From Prorocentrum cordatum (taxonomy: Eukaryota > Sar > Dinophyceae > Prorocentrales > Prorocentraceae): a stretch of DNA of 64,000 bases. Location of the stretch: assembly GCA_963575745.1 (NCBI GenBank), contig CAUYUJ010000892.1:554957-618956 (forward strand), read 5' to 3'. Below the pieces are notes generated by a model. The model was not told where the DNA came from and ran no database searches. It saw nothing but the letters and a program-made list of their open reading frames with translations. Positions 20,625 through 31,760 of this stretch are shown here, piece by piece. The position numbers were made by a program, and so were the translations under genes. Numbering within the stretch: position 1 is the first letter of the stretch; every line of letters starts with the position of its first letter.

Positions 20625-20830
20625 TATTCGGCGTTTCGACATTGGGGGCGGGTCTGGCTGCGGACCTCTGCTTAGTGCGACTGTTTGCGACAGTGCGTCC
20701 TATGGGGGAGGGGCTCCACCCGCTCGAAGCAGACGCCAACAACAGCCAAGATCCACTCCGGGGGGGGGAAGCGGGTCGGAGGGCCCGCGCCGATCGGCAA
20801 AACAATGAACACAAAAACGGTCACCTTATA
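20625..20830 (+). repeat. Dispersed repeat R, copy 2 (uninterrupted)
   Basis: Full copy running from the GTTTCGACATTGG start to GATCGGCAAAACAATGAAC and then ACAAAAACGGTCACC. It represents the uninterrupted form of the site into which the DIRS element inserted. Confidence 0.7.
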
Positions 20831-20954
20831 TGGTAGCGGTGGTGGAAAATGGGCCCATCACGAGCAAAAACTTTCGTATATTCAAGGGAATCCGCCTCGT
20901 CGCCGCTGGCAGGCTCTGCGCTCCAGGGAGGGTGTCCAACGCCGATCCGCGCAA

Positions 20955-21160
20955 GTGAACGAAACGAATCGGCGTTTCAACATTGGGAAGGGGGGGGGTC
21001 TGGCTCCAGACATCTGCTTAGTGCGACTTTTTGCAGCAGGGCGTCCATTATGGGGGAGGCTCCACTTGCTCGAAACATGCGTCAAGAGCAGCCAAGATCT
21101 GCTCCATGATGGGTGGGAGGAGGGGGGGGCGAGGGCCCGCGCCGATCGGCAAAACAACAA
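20955..21160 (+). repeat. Dispersed repeat R, copy 3
   Basis: Diverged tandem copy of R2, from CGGCGTTTCAACATTGGG to GATCGGCAAAACAACAAAT. Confidence 0.65.
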
Positions 21161-21194
21161 ATAAAAAATACAACCTGGAGATGTATTTTTAGTT

Positions 21195-21640
21195 ATGCAA
21201 TTATGTTGCTGCGTCAGGTTCGCGACAAACCGTCATCGGCGTTGGTTTCTGACACCGCGGGAATCGTTCAACCTTGAACGATCGGCCGTTTCCGAAACGT
21301 CCAAATCGTTCCACATTGAACGATTCTTCATTGCACCGGCCTTGCAGACGTGCTGCAGCGGATTTCTGCTTGGATGTATGCCCGAAACGGCGAGCGAAAA
21401 ACGAAATTAATTTCGCGTGGATGTATTTCCTGACCCAAAAGAATCCGCGCGAAATGAACCTTAAAATCCCGACCGAAATTCTCCAGGACACCCTGGGCCC
21501 ACCCGAACGTCGTCCGCACGAAATCCGCTCTGCGATGTTGGCGCCATGACACATCGAACGAATCTGGGTCGCCCGCGGCGTTCAAAAATGAACGCTGCTG
21601 GCGGGGTCGCCGCCGGTCGACACGACACGAACCTACCGGT
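21195..21640. other. Non-coding, with short GTTCAA/TTGAAC motifs
   Basis: No supported gene. Motifs such as CGTTCAACCTTGAACGATCG and CGTTCCACATTGAACGATTC recur. Confidence 0.4.
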
Positions 21641-21820
21641 GGGCCTGTCCGGCATGTCCTCCTACAGGCGGATGTGACATACAACAACTAACACAAAAAA
21701 TTGAAAAAGCCAGCACATTATTCCAATGCACAAGAACAAAAATACCCCCAACATCATCCCCAGGCTATTCTTTGCCTAGTTTTGAATATTCCTCCTGTAG
21801 AGGGACAGGCCCGACTGAAG
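21641..21820. mobile_element. Family B element, copy B3
   Basis: Left end GCATGTCCTCCTACAGGCGG; right end TATTCCTCCTGTAGAGGGAC followed by AGGCCCGACTGAAG. Confidence 0.75.
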
Positions 21821-22038
21821 TTCAGTCGTGCCGTTCTGTTGCTCTTCGACTCTCGGTGCGCAGGGCCCCTCTGTGAAAGAGCTCGCCCACTGTGAGGGTC
21901 ACTGCCAGACGCACGGGCTTCTCGCAGAGTACCGCCACCGCCGTCCACCCCCCACCGAAGAGCATCGCTCCATTGAGCACTCCTCCTCGGCGGGGGTACG
22001 GTCAAGCTGCTACCATAATAGGGGAACAAAAAGTAGCA

Positions 22039-22198
22039 TAAACATAAGAACTCGGAGGTCCGCGCGGATTTCTCGGATCGGCGCTGGGGCCCCCCGGCGC
22101 CGCCTCCTGCGCCGCCCCTGGCGCGCTCCGCGCGCCAGGGAGGGGGGTCCAGCGCCGATCCGAGAAATCCGCGCGGACCTCCGAGTTGTTATGTTTAT
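22039..22198. mobile_element. Family A foldback element, copy A2
   Basis: Arms AACTCGGAGGTCCGCGCGGA-TTTCTCGGATC and the reverse complement; almost perfect hairpin. Confidence 0.8.
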
Positions 22199-22204
22199 CT
22201 AGTT

Positions 22205-22867
22205 ATGCCACTTTTTGTTCCTTACGTAAGGGACGCTCCCTAAGGATCGGGAGCGCGCAAAGATGGACTGGGGATCCATGGACTCGGCAAGCGGTCGCTA
22301 ATTCCATAGATCGGGGGAGGTGCCCTTCCCCAAAAATGCGGCCGCTGCCGCCTCGTTCGGCGGCGAAAATCCGCGGTTTCCCATGGAAACGGGACCAGTC
22401 GCGAATCCACACCCCCTTGATACATGTTTGCGATCGCCTGACCAAAGAGCATCGCTCCATTAAGGGTTTCCACCTCGGCGGAGGTACAGTCAAACTGCTA
22501 CCATGACGGACGCTCCCTAAGAAGCGAATATGTGGAACCTGGTTGCACGAGGAGCGCTAGAGGAACAGCCATGCAAGGACCTGAGGATTAGCGAGCCCCT
22601 TCCGAACCCCCAAAATTCCCTATTTCATAGTCTTGGCAGTAATCCGAGCGTACTCGAAGACCCACCGGGCCTGACCAGAAAAGCTGCGAAAGTGCAAAGG
22701 CGCGCGGTGACGGAACCACACTATTTTGCTCCCTCCCCCAAGAGCGATCGGGAAGTCCCCTGGAAGCTCGGGGACGCCACTGAGGCCACAGAAGTGCCAG
22801 TGGAAGCTCCAGGCGCTCTGCACAGGCACCCGTCAACCTCTGCTAGAGCAAAAGAAATCGGAATAGA
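22205..22867. repeat. Segmental duplication, copy 1
   Basis: About 660 bases closely matching 24367-25028, from the ACGCTCCCTAAGGATCGG block to the TCAACCTCTGCTAGAGCAA block. It includes a 60-base block (GAGCATCGCTCCA... CTGCTACC) that also occurs at 21958-22018. No coding function is evident. Confidence 0.85.
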
Positions 22868-23021
22868 CATAAACTTTTGACGGTCGGCGAGGATTTCTTG
22901 GACCTGAGCTTGACCCCCCTCCCTGGCGCGCGGAGCGCGCCAGGGGCTGCGCCGGAGGCGCCGCCAGGGGGCCAGAGCAGATCCAAGAAATCCGGGCGGA
23001 GCGCCGAAAGTTTTTGTGTAT
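22868..23021. mobile_element. Family A foldback element, copy A3
   Basis: Arms CTTTTGACGGTCGGCGAGG-ATTTCTTGGACC and its imperfect complement; directly follows the duplicated segment. Confidence 0.75.
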
Positions 23022-23169
23022 GCCGTTTTCTCGGCTTCGATCTGTGCATGTGGTCGGGCCTGGCTTGTTTCACACAACAATCCTCTTGCACCACCTCCCC
23101 TTGGGATCCCTGAGGCCACGGCAGGCCCCCAGTGGTCCTTGCCAGGCCACCGACACCACTGGCGGCCCC

Positions 23170-23202
23170 TGGCGCTGCTGCTGCTGCTGTTGCTGCTGCT
23201 GT

Positions 23203-23234
<32 letters not shown>

Positions 23235-23236
23235 GG
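23170..23236. repeat. CTG/CAG microsatellite
   Basis: GCTGCTGCTGTTGCTGCTGC-type run at the 3' edge of the DUF4082-like exon; it reads as an Ala-rich tail on the minus strand. Confidence 0.8.
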
Positions 23237-23726
23237 TGCAACATGGCCGTCGTCGCAAAGTTCAGCTGCAACATTCCAGCGCGTTGTGTAGCTCCATCGC
23301 GAATGTCGGGGAATTCCCATGCAGTCCAGGCAAAGCAACCGCCAAGGAAAGTAAGCCCGCTCGACACGTCATCTCCGACCGTCGGGGTGAAAGCGCCATT
23401 GGCCCACAAATCCATACCCTCCCAGGTGTCCTGAGAGAGATGGTAGACTCCCACGGGCAAATACAGTGGAGACAGCAAGCTCTCCATCGCGTAACCGTTC
23501 TGTACAGCTGAATCTGGCCCGACACCCACACTCGCCAACATTGCCTCCGTGCTCCCATCCCATACCTTTACTGTGGCCGTGTCTGTGAGGGCCGCCTGGC
23601 CTTGTGGTACCGCGCGGCCCAGCGCATGGACCCATACCGGATCTGTCTCGACTTCAAAAACCATGCCGACCTCCCCAGCAAAGTCGTTCCGGTCGCACGG
23701 GTATGCTGTGAGCCAGAAGGGTAGAT
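23237..23726 (-). CDS. DUF4082-like domain exon
   Basis: The minus strand encodes about 160 residues with normal composition. It reads TAYPCDRNDFAGEVGMVFEV, then VWVHALGRAVPQG, ATVKVWDGSTEAMLASVGVG, SLLSPLYLPVGVYHLSQ and LTFLGGCFAWTAWEFPD. The pattern (ALGR, a VKVWD strand, SPLYLPVGVYHL) resembles the beta-sandwich DUF4082-type domain seen in secreted proteins; this is recognition from memory. The frame continues upstream of the Met without a break, so it is more likely an internal exon than a gene start. It ends in an Ala run from a CAG microsatellite. It sits between the two copies of the segmental duplication. Confidence 0.5.
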
Positions 23727-24112
23727 CCTGCGCCGGCCCATGGGGCGTCCACCCCTCCCCCGGGAGCAGAAGTCATCGGGAGGCCCTCCAAAGGCAAAGC
23801 AGCTCTGCAGGCAAAGGAGTGAGCAACAGAAAGCATTAAGATGGTCGTGGAGGCCCCCACAGATCCTAGAAACAAGTCCCCGGAAGTCTTGGGAGGCCAC
23901 GCCGTCATCCACCGTCCTCTTGCACAACCCTCTCCTACAGGGGTGCCAGAGGTCGAGGGTCACTCGGAGGCTCTTGGAGTCACTCGAGAAGCTGTGGAAG
24001 ACAACTGGAAAAACTGGAGACCACCTGGAGGCTCTCGAGCCTGGAGGGGATATGCGCCCTGCCACGGGTGCGCCATTCCATGCTCTTTCTCTCCATGCAT
24101 GTGCCTCGTCCC

Positions 24113-24195
24113 ACTCCTCCCCCTCCTCCTCCTCCTCCTCCTCCTCCTCCTCCTCCTCCTCCTCCTCCTCCTCCTCCTCCTCCTCCTCGTCCCCC
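24113..24195. repeat. CTC microsatellite
   Basis: Nearly pure run of CTC units on the plus strand. Confidence 0.85.
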
Positions 24196-24282
24196 TCCCC
24201 CTCTCAGCGCGACTCCTCCGCAGCAGGCTCAGAAAGGCCGTCGACGCCGTGGCCATCGTCATACACGAACGCTCCCGCGCCG

Positions 24283-24366
24283 CCCCGGGCGCGCTCCGCG
24301 CGCCAGGGAGGGGGGTCCAGAGCCGATCTGAGAAATCCGCACGGACCTCCGAGTTGTTATGTTATG
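24283..24366. mobile_element. Family A element, partial copy A4 (right half)
   Basis: Only the right arm is present: CGCGCTCCGCGCGCCAGGGA to GACCTCCGAGTTGTTATGTT. Confidence 0.75.
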
Positions 24367-25028
24367 CCACGTGTTGTTCTCCTACATAAGGAACGCTCCC
24401 TAAGGATCGGGGGCGCGCAAAGATGGATCAAGAATCCATGGACTTGGCAACCGGTCGCCAAACCCATGGAACGGGGGAGGTGCCCTCCCTAAAATGCGGC
24501 CGGCGCCGCCTCGCTCGGCGGCGGAAATCCGCGACTTCTCATGGAAACGGGACCAGTCGCGGATCCACGCCCCCTTGATCCATGCTTGCGATCGCCTGAC
24601 CAAAGAGCATCGCTCCAGTAAGGGTTTCCTCCTCGGCGGAGGTATAGTCAAACTGCTACCGTAAGGGACGCTCCCTAAGGAGCGACTGTTTGGAACCTGG
24701 CTGCATGAGGAGCGCTAGAGGAACAGCCATGCAAGGACCTGAGGAACAGCGAGCCCCTTCCGAACTCGAGAGGTTCCTTCTTTCATCGTCTTGGCAAAAA
24801 AATCCGAGCGTGCTCGAAGACCCACCGGGCCTGACCAGTCACGCTGCGAAGGTGCAAGGGAAGCGCGGTGACGGAACCACACCATTCTGCTCCCTCCCCC
24901 AAGAGCGATCGGGAAGTCCCCTGGAAGCTCGGGGACGCCACCGAGGACCCAGAGGTGCCAGTGGAAGCCCCAGGCGCTCCGCACAGAGGCACCCGTCAAC
25001 CTCTGTCAGAGCAACAGAACTCGGCATA
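24367..25028. repeat. Segmental duplication, copy 2
   Basis: Diverged copy of 22205-22867, again preceded by the right half of a family A element and followed by a complete one. Confidence 0.85.
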
Positions 25029-25181
25029 GACATAAACTTTCGACGGTCGGCGAGGATCTCCTGGACCTGAGCTGGACCCCCCTCCCTGGCGCGCGGAGCG
25101 CCGCAGGGGCGGCGCCGGAGGCGCCAGGGGGGGGCCAGAGCAGATCCAAGAAATCGGGGCGGAGCGCCGAAACTTTTTATG
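25029..25181. mobile_element. Family A foldback element, copy A5
   Basis: Arms CTTTCGACGGTCGGCGAGG-ATCTCCTGGACC and complement around GGCGCCGGAGGCGCC. Confidence 0.75.
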
Positions 25182-25184
25182 CAT

Positions 25185-25747
25185 GCCCTTTTCCGAGCGT
25201 TTGACCCACTTCCCCTGACCCCCTTCCCCCTTCACCCTCCCCTTCCCCCTTCTTTCCGCTGCCCCCCCTCTCCTCCCCGGCCGGCCCGAAAGGCCAGCCC
25301 AGTGGGCCGGCGAGCGCGGGCGGGGGGCGCGTCGACGGGCGGAGGCAAGGGGGGCAGGGGAGGAGGGGACAGATGGGAGAAAATATCAAATTGCAAAATA
25401 CAATCGGGGCGTTGACCTAAGGAACCCTAAATACGGAACGAGGCCCCTTTTGTTCCATAAGTTAAACTTCGACTTCTCATCGAAAACAGAAGGAACACCT
25501 GAAGCAAGATATGAAACAATTAAAGAACACGGAGCCTCTTCCCAACGTAAAGAGTTCCTTCTTCAGCGACCCGACTGCACCCGTTCGTTATTGAATCCTG
25601 CGCACTATTCAAAAGTGTAAAACACTCTGGACTTGTGTAACTATGGTGGTGTTAACGACGACGATTCTGACACTGTTAAGCTGGGGAGCGGGAATGGGGA
25701 GAGGAGCGGAGGCAGGACTTGAGCAGGGACCGGCCGTCCTGGCATTC
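25185..25747. other. Non-coding spacer
   Basis: C-rich then A/T-richer sequence; no gene, RNA or element recognised. Confidence 0.4.
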
Positions 25748-25923
25748 CGATAGGCCTACCACGAAATGTTCCTAGAACCCAAACATGCCTTAAGAGCAAG
25801 AATAATGTCCTGAGAACATCGACCCCATGCGTTAGAACAAGGCAGTCCCTGACAGACGTGTTCTAAGAACATGTCGTGGAAACCACAAGAGGTTCTTAGA
25901 AAATTGCTCGGTAGGCCTATAGG
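25748..25923. mobile_element. Family E inverted-repeat element, copy E1
   Basis: Left end CGATAGGCCTACCACGAAAT-GTTCCTAGAAC and right end GGTTCTTAGAAAATTGCTCG-GTAGGCCTATAGG are inverted repeats of about 30 bases. Confidence 0.7.
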
Positions 25924-26089
25924 CACGCCGGGGCGCCTCGCCACTGCTTGAAGGACGGGCCACCTCCGGCGCAGGTGGTGCTGGCGTCGCAGGTGGTGCT
26001 GGGGTCGGCGTCGGCGCCTTGGCACCAGACGCGTGGGAGGCCAGAAGAGGCAGGGGCCCAGCATGCCCCCAAGAGGAGATCGAGAAGTG

Positions 26090-26400
26090 GGAGGAGCAGG
26101 AGGAGGGAGAGGAGGAGGAGGAGGAGAAGGAGGAGGAGGAGGAGGAGAAGGAGGAGGAGGAGTAGGAGGTGGGCAGGAGGAGGAGGGAGGAGGGAGGAGG
26201 GGGACGAGGGGGAGGAGGGGGGAGGAGGGAGGACGATGGGGACAAGGAGGAGGAGAGAGGCGGAGGAGGATGGGCTTAAGATGAGGGAGGGAGAAAAGGA
26301 GGAGGAGGAGGAAGAGGAGGATGACGAGGACGAGGACGAATACGAGGACAAGGAGGAGGAGACGGGGGATGAGGAGGAGGGAGAGGGCAACGAGATAGGA
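26090..26400. repeat. GGA/GAGGAC purine tract
   Basis: Purine-rich imperfect GGA repeat; both the acidic and Arg-rich frames over it are artefacts of composition. Confidence 0.8.
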
Positions 26401-27007
26401 TGGGACTGGTCGCGAAGCGAATTGACACTACCTAAGCGGCAGCGGCACGCTGATTCGGCTCGGCTCTGGCGCAGGAGATCCGGCCCAGAATATCGTTCAA
26501 GGGGGAAGGGGTCCCCATACGAAGAGAAGGCGCCCCCTGCAAACTCTCCGTTGCAGCTCTGGGACCCTCGGAGTCTCCCAGTCCACCCTGCGTCGCCCTC
26601 AAGATGCTCAAAATCCTGTCCAAAACGAACCATTGAGGAAAAACACGCCAGAGAAACCTGAAGATCAGTCCAAATGGTCTCAAACGGCCCAATACACTCC
26701 TCAGACGCCGCAACACGGTATTAAGAGGTCACTGGTTTTCTCAACCTATGGCCACAAAACCTTTGACACTAAGAAACGAAAAACAAACTTGTGAGACGAC
26801 CAAAAACACAAGAAATGGAGGCCACAAGGATGCTTGGTTCCCCGTTGGACTGAAACCTTGTTTTCCAATGGCATTTGCAGGTATCATCAATATTCGGCCA
26901 CTGAACCCTGTTGCACTACCACGAAAAAACGAAAACAAACAACAACAGCAAAACACATAACAACTTCAGAGACTACGGAAACACATAATGTTCGGGAACC
27001 TGGCAGG

Positions 27008-27219
27008 AGTCCCACCCTCCCTCCCGCCGCCTCGGATGTAGCCACAACCTGCGTGCACCACGTAGCGGGCGTGTCCAATGAGGACACCGTCTCCTCCGTA
27101 AGGATTGTCGCACCGTCCTGTGCACACTCCACGCACAAGTGAAGGCTCGGCACGAACACCGTGGAGCAGTTGCCGCCGTTGGACTCACAGCCAGACGACG
27201 CAAACGGCTCCGCACAGTG
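27008..27219 (-). CDS. Possible exon, cysteine-rich extracellular segment
   Basis: A candidate exon follows a pyrimidine-rich tract ending in AGGAGCCCCAG on the minus strand. The frame reads VEHCAEPFASSGCESNGG, then NCSTVFVPSLHLCVECAQDG and SLDTPATWCTQVV. Six cysteines in about 60 residues with spaced acidic residues suggest a secreted, disulphide-bonded segment. A CAG-GT donor occurs near 27000. No named family is claimed. It lies in line with the other minus-strand islands at 23.5, 34.3 and 40.3 kb. Confidence 0.35.
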
Positions 27220-27312
27220 CTCCACCTGGGGCTCCTGGGAGAGCGTAAAGGAAAGCGAGCCAGGAGGATAGGTGGAAGCAGAGATTCACGACGACGTGCG
27301 TGAGAGGCGCGT

Positions 27313-27425
27313 ATGATAACATGTCTTTACCTATATGTACACATGTATGTATATACATATACGAGACATACATCTAGCTATGAGGACAGCGAGAGGGAGA
27401 GAGAGAGAGAGAGAGAGGGGGAGAG
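27313..27425. repeat. Compound microsatellite, TACA then GA
   Basis: ATGTATATACATATA followed within 40 bases by a GA run. Similar pairs occur at 34565-34720, 35615-35775 and 37250-37325. Confidence 0.7.
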
Positions 27426-28079
27426 AGGATTGAAGGAGGGGGACGGGGGAGGGGAGGAGAGGGACACGGGAAAGATCAACGTGTGGGACGGGGAACGTAA
27501 CGGACAACAGTCGGGCGTTGGTAGAACTGGGTTTGGTGGAACCTGGTTTAGTGATCTGTACAGGGGGCGCCCCCCCGTCCCCATTTCCACTGACCGGAAC
27601 TGCCGTCACCCGAAAAAACACCAACTATGGCAAACCTGGTTTACATTTTGGCCAATTCGAAGGCTCCGGGGCCCTACCACTAACCGGGTCCCCTTACCCG
27701 GGGTCCTGGCCATACCCGAAACAGGAGATAGGGGACACAACAGACGGGAGAGGGGCGGAACGGCAATACTATGAGCCTGGCAGCGCCCTCTGCCCATCTC
27801 CCGCCGGGCACGGCTCCTGGGTCCGCGGCACACAGTTCCACGTGAGGCCCATCGGAGGACCGTCGCGGGCCTCTCGGGGCATGCTCGGGGTCTGGGGGGG
27901 GGGGGGGGCTAGTGCAGCTTCCTTGCCGTCGCTCGGACGTCCATTTCCCGTGCATGTTTCGGTTTCGTGCGTGTTTTTTTGGGGCTCGATGGTCCAGGAT
28001 GGTCCTCGATGGTTCCCGCCGAGAAAAAATGCACACGTCCGAGCGATGCCAAGTTGGGCCAAGGGGCATGCTCGGGGTA

Positions 28080-28565
28080 TCCGGGGGGGGGGGGGGGGCT
28101 AGTGCAGCTTCTGGGCGGCCTCCGCGCGGCCTGCCGGCTGGCCCACTGGCGGTCTCGGGGGCCACCCTGGGGCTGAGAGCGCGGACTCTCCATTCGAGAT
28201 CGTCCTTCTGGGGCCATCTTGGCCCCTCTCGGGCCGTCCTTAGGAGTTTAGGGGCACCTTGGGCCGTCGTGGAACGCTCTTAGGCAGCCTGGGAGCGCTC
28301 TAGGGGGCCGCCATAGGGGCGGTCTTGAAGGCATATCGGGCCGTCTTGGAACGTCGGAAACTCAGAGAAGCGAGAAAACGACACTCCGTCACTGATTCTG
28401 GTTCCTCGGGAATCTCTTGGGGGCCCCTTGGAGGATCATTGGGGACTCTTGAGGCCTCTTGGCAACAATCTGGAACCATCGTGGGCTATACTGCGCGCGC
28501 CTGGAACCGACGTGGACAAATCCGGAACCAAGTTGGAGCCATCTTGGGCCATCTTGGAACACGAT
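28080..28565. repeat. Degenerate short-period repeat, TCTTGG orientation
   Basis: Loose repetition of GGGCCGTCTTGG-type units of about 12-15 bases. The reverse orientation (CCAAGAxGGCCCC) is at 29300-29900, 34900-35555 and 49775-49925; the same orientation recurs at 36490-36790. Confidence 0.55.
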
Positions 28566-28568
28566 CGT

Positions 28569-28712
28569 TAGGTCGGGCAAATCCCCCCTACGAGCGGATT
28601 CGGGGCGACAAATAGTAAGTGCCCAACAATGATCTAACTTGAGGAACAATCGTCCGCATACTATTTTTCACTATGTTTTCATATTCCCCCTGTAGAAGAA
28701 CACGCCCGACTT
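28569..28712. mobile_element. Family B element, copy B4
   Basis: Left end GGTCGGGCAAATCCCCCCTA; right end TATTCCCCCTGTAGAAGAAC then ACGCCCGACTTGT. Confidence 0.75.
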
Positions 28713-28724
28713 GTCGCTGTTGTG

Positions 28725-28926
28725 AGGTCGGGCGTGTCCCCCGACAAGCGGGCGTTGGACGAACAATTGAAAACGTGTCCCCCCTACTGGCGGGCGTTGG
28801 ACGAAAAATTAAAACAAATCCCAGAAAGTATTCCAAACTACTCAAACCTAATCAAAGAATCGTCCCCAGACTGTCGCTTACTACTTTTGAATATTCCCCC
28901 TCTGCGGAGGGAGACGCCCGACTTCA
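28725..28926. mobile_element. Family B element, copy B5
   Basis: Left end GGTCGGGCGTGTCCCCCGAC, partly duplicated inside (GCGGGCGTTGGACGAA twice); right end TATTCCCCCTCTGCGGAGGG then AGACGCCCGACTTCA. Confidence 0.75.
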
Positions 28927-29002
28927 CACTATTGTGGACCCCCTGGCCGCGGCAGGGGGGGGGCACGGCCCCTTGGCCATCCTACCAGCCCTCTGGGCGC
29001 AG

Positions 29003-29165
29003 GTTTAAGTCAGGGCTGTCCCCCTACAGGGGGATGAGCTTGGAGGAAAATTCATAAACAGACAAAACAGATTCCAAACATACCCCAAAGGACGAAAGCA
29101 TCGTCCCCACGTGTTGTTTAACTATATTTGAATATCTGTCCTGTAGGAGGACAAGCCCGACTTAA
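29003..29165. mobile_element. Family B element, copy B6
   Basis: Left end TTTAAGTCAGGGCTGTCCCC; right end CTGTAGGAGGACAAGCCCGA then CTTAAG. The outermost TTAAG is present on both sides. Confidence 0.75.
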
Positions 29166-29299
29166 GCGTAGGAAATTTGACGAGCTCGTGTACTTCGTTT
29201 ATCTTGCAGCCTCTCCTTCCCGTGCTGGGGGGGAGGGGTTTACCCCACCCCTCGCCCGAGCCTCTCTCCCCGGGGCCTGGGACGGGCGGGCGGGGTAGG

Positions 29300-29900
29300 C
29301 AGAGCGCCCAAACTGGTCCGAGATGGTTCCAAGAGGGCCTGGGGCAACTCGAGATGGCCTACAAAATGGCCCACGATAGCCGAACGTGTTTCGAGATAAC
29401 CTCCGACATGCCTCGGTGACGCCCCAATGCGGCCCCAAGGCGGTTCCCAGTGCCCCTCGAGTCTTCCAAAGACCCCCTCGAGAAACCAAACTTGCCCCAA
29501 GACCTAAAGGATGCCAGTGTCGTTTGCCTTTTCGCATCTTGCACGTCCGATGGGCTCAGGAGGCCTCAAGATGGCCCCAAAACGGCTCAGGAAAACCCTG
29601 ATGGGGATCAAACAAAAACCCAAGGACAACTACAAGAGCGCCCCAAAAACGCTCCAAGAAAACCTGACATGTGATCTTTCAGCGTCCGGGGGAAGGACCT
29701 GGGTCCGCGACCCCCCATCCATTTGAAACATGGGGCCCAACACGGCCCCAAGAGGCCTCCCAGACCCCCCAGCAACAAAAATCTAGGTCGGCCCCAAGAG
29801 ACACCATAAAACAATCCCCAAAATGGTCGCAAGCATGCCCCAATAGATTCCGCGAGGGCCCTCAGAAAGTCCAAAGATGACTCCAAGAGGCCTCCGCGAA
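29300..29900. repeat. Degenerate short-period repeat, CCAAGA orientation
   Basis: Loose repetition of CCAAGATGGCCCC-type units; no coding recognised. Confidence 0.5.
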
Positions 29901-30544
29901 AACGTTCCTAATGCGGTTGTTGCACCGCGTGATTCTGCACAGCCCTGATCAAGGCAACTCGCTTAGCGATTTGTTTCTGGATGGGTTGGTGGGGATCCTT
30001 TTGGTTCGCGAGCGCATACGGAAAGGGCCGCGCGCCGTCCAGAGCTACAGCTGAAACGAGAGACATGGGAACAGAACAGGAGAACAGCGACAACAAGAAA
30101 ACAGCGGGAAGTGAAACAATCCGGGGCGGGCCGCGCGGCGCTCACGGAAGGGGGTGCCATCGGCAGCTAGTAACCGCCGGACGTGCACGCCAAAGCGGCG
30201 GGTCAGTAGCTGGCAGTGTGGTGGCTCGTGACTGCGGCGTGGGCCACACCCGCGGGAGATAGCGGAAACCGCAAGTGCCTGCGTCTGTACGAGGGGCAGC
30301 ACGCGGGGGGCCGACCGCAGCAAGGGCGATGCATCCTGGCAAGGGGGGCGAGACGTCGGGCGCGTCGAAGCAAATGTGGGTGGCGGCGAAACGAGTGAGT
30401 GGCGGATTGGTGGGGATACTTTTTGGTTAGCGGCTCCAAGGCGACGGCAAGGGATAGGGAGCGACGCCCGGGGCGGCGGAACGGTGCGAATTGGTGGGGA
30501 TACGCGGAGCATCAAGCATTTCCCGCCCTCGCCCAGGACCCTCC

Positions 30545-30660
30545 AGCACCCTCTCCAAGTGTGTGTATATGTGTCTGTCTGTATGTATGTTCGTATGTAT
30601 GTTTGTGTATTTATGTATGTATATATACATATATACATTTATATATGTACAAAAAAGTAT
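30545..30660. repeat. TATG/TACA microsatellite
   Basis: Run of TATGTATGT and ATATATACAT units. A similar tract occurs at 31850-32045. Confidence 0.7.
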
Positions 30661-30730
30661 GCACCGACGCGGCGCGTAAGTTCAAGGCGTCACTGTTTGG
30701 GCGACGAATTAACCTGACCGATGGCTATGC

Positions 30731-31760
30731 TCAGGAGGTGGTTCCAAAGGGGAACGGGAGGAACGCGGGACTTGCAGCTTTTAAAGAGGGGTTCGCTGTA
30801 GATGCGCTGGAGGGATGGCGGCCTCCTGGGCTGGTTGATCGACACCTTTTACATGGAGACCCTGTGTAGACGGGCTGGATGTTGGCCAACAGTTGCAGCT
30901 CAGGGGCCGTAAAACGGTCCTCTTGGGTGGATGCGTAGATCGAATCTTCGCACGCTGCACCGACAGAAGCGCTTCGCACATCGCAACGCAATCTCGCGCG
31001 CATACTTGCGAACCCTGTTGTCGCTCTTTCCGTCGGAACGGTGTCACGACAACCCTCCGATGAAAATTGGCAGAAGTTCCGACTCCTTCAGGCACGGGCG
31101 GGCCCCTTCGCCGCGTCATGGAAATCCTTCCCCTTATTGTACAAGGGTGTCCCTGTCGCAAAACTCGCGTTGCCTGATAAGCCGAAGTCACCCCGGGCCT
31201 TCGCGGCACTGTCCTCGCACAGCGGATCTACTACGCCTTTCCACCCGAGCAGCCTTCGTTGCAGACTTTGGGGCCGAGACTTCTGGAACGGCTTTGCTGT
31301 TTCACTTGGATTCCGCAACACTCTACACGGTCCTCCTGCCTGGCGGCATTCGTTGCAGATATGCATCGTCTGAAATTCCCAAGCTCGCGAGACCACTGCA
31401 ATCCACTCGATTACAATCTGCTTCAACCTTTCCAACCCCCTCGTCACATCCGCAACAATACGTAATACTTGCGTAACGCGGCAACCGTTTCATCCTCGCT
31501 TACCTGCCGTCGCCAGGCATGCTCCGCAACAAACTGCAATATTTCCCAGTGCCCTACAAGTGCATTATCAACTCACTCATGGGCTTGGCTTGTCCAGCCT
31601 TTTGATTCACTACGTGCTGCCTCCGAATCGCAGCTGGGTCACCGTCGGTCTCTGCATCATCCTGCATCACTGTGCCGCTGGAGGCTGCTGTGGCTCTTCG
31701 ACTCGCGGGAGCCTTCCCCTTCGCCACCGCCATGGAAATGTGGATTCGAAAATTTGAGCT
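30731..31760 (-). pseudogene. Fragmentary coding region of unknown family
   Basis: Several minus-strand pieces look coding but sit in different frames. At 31740-31575 the frame reads MAVAKGKAPASRRATAASS and QKAGQAKPMSELI. A shifted frame then reads ALVGHWEILQFVAEHAWRRQ and reaches a GTAAG. At 31450-31090 it reads GLERLKQIVIEWIAVVSRAW, HICNECRQAGGPC and CEDSAAKARGDFGLSGNASF. At 30960-30850 it reads SIYASTQEDRFTAPELQLLA. The pieces could be exons, or a decayed gene or transposon. I do not recognise the protein. Composition is clearly less repetitive than the flanks, which are microsatellites. Confidence 0.35.

Noticed and set aside
21958-22018. Possible tRNA-like or SINE box in the GAGCATCGCTCCA block
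   Set aside because: No box A/box B pair or cloverleaf could be drawn; it is simply part of the duplicated segment.
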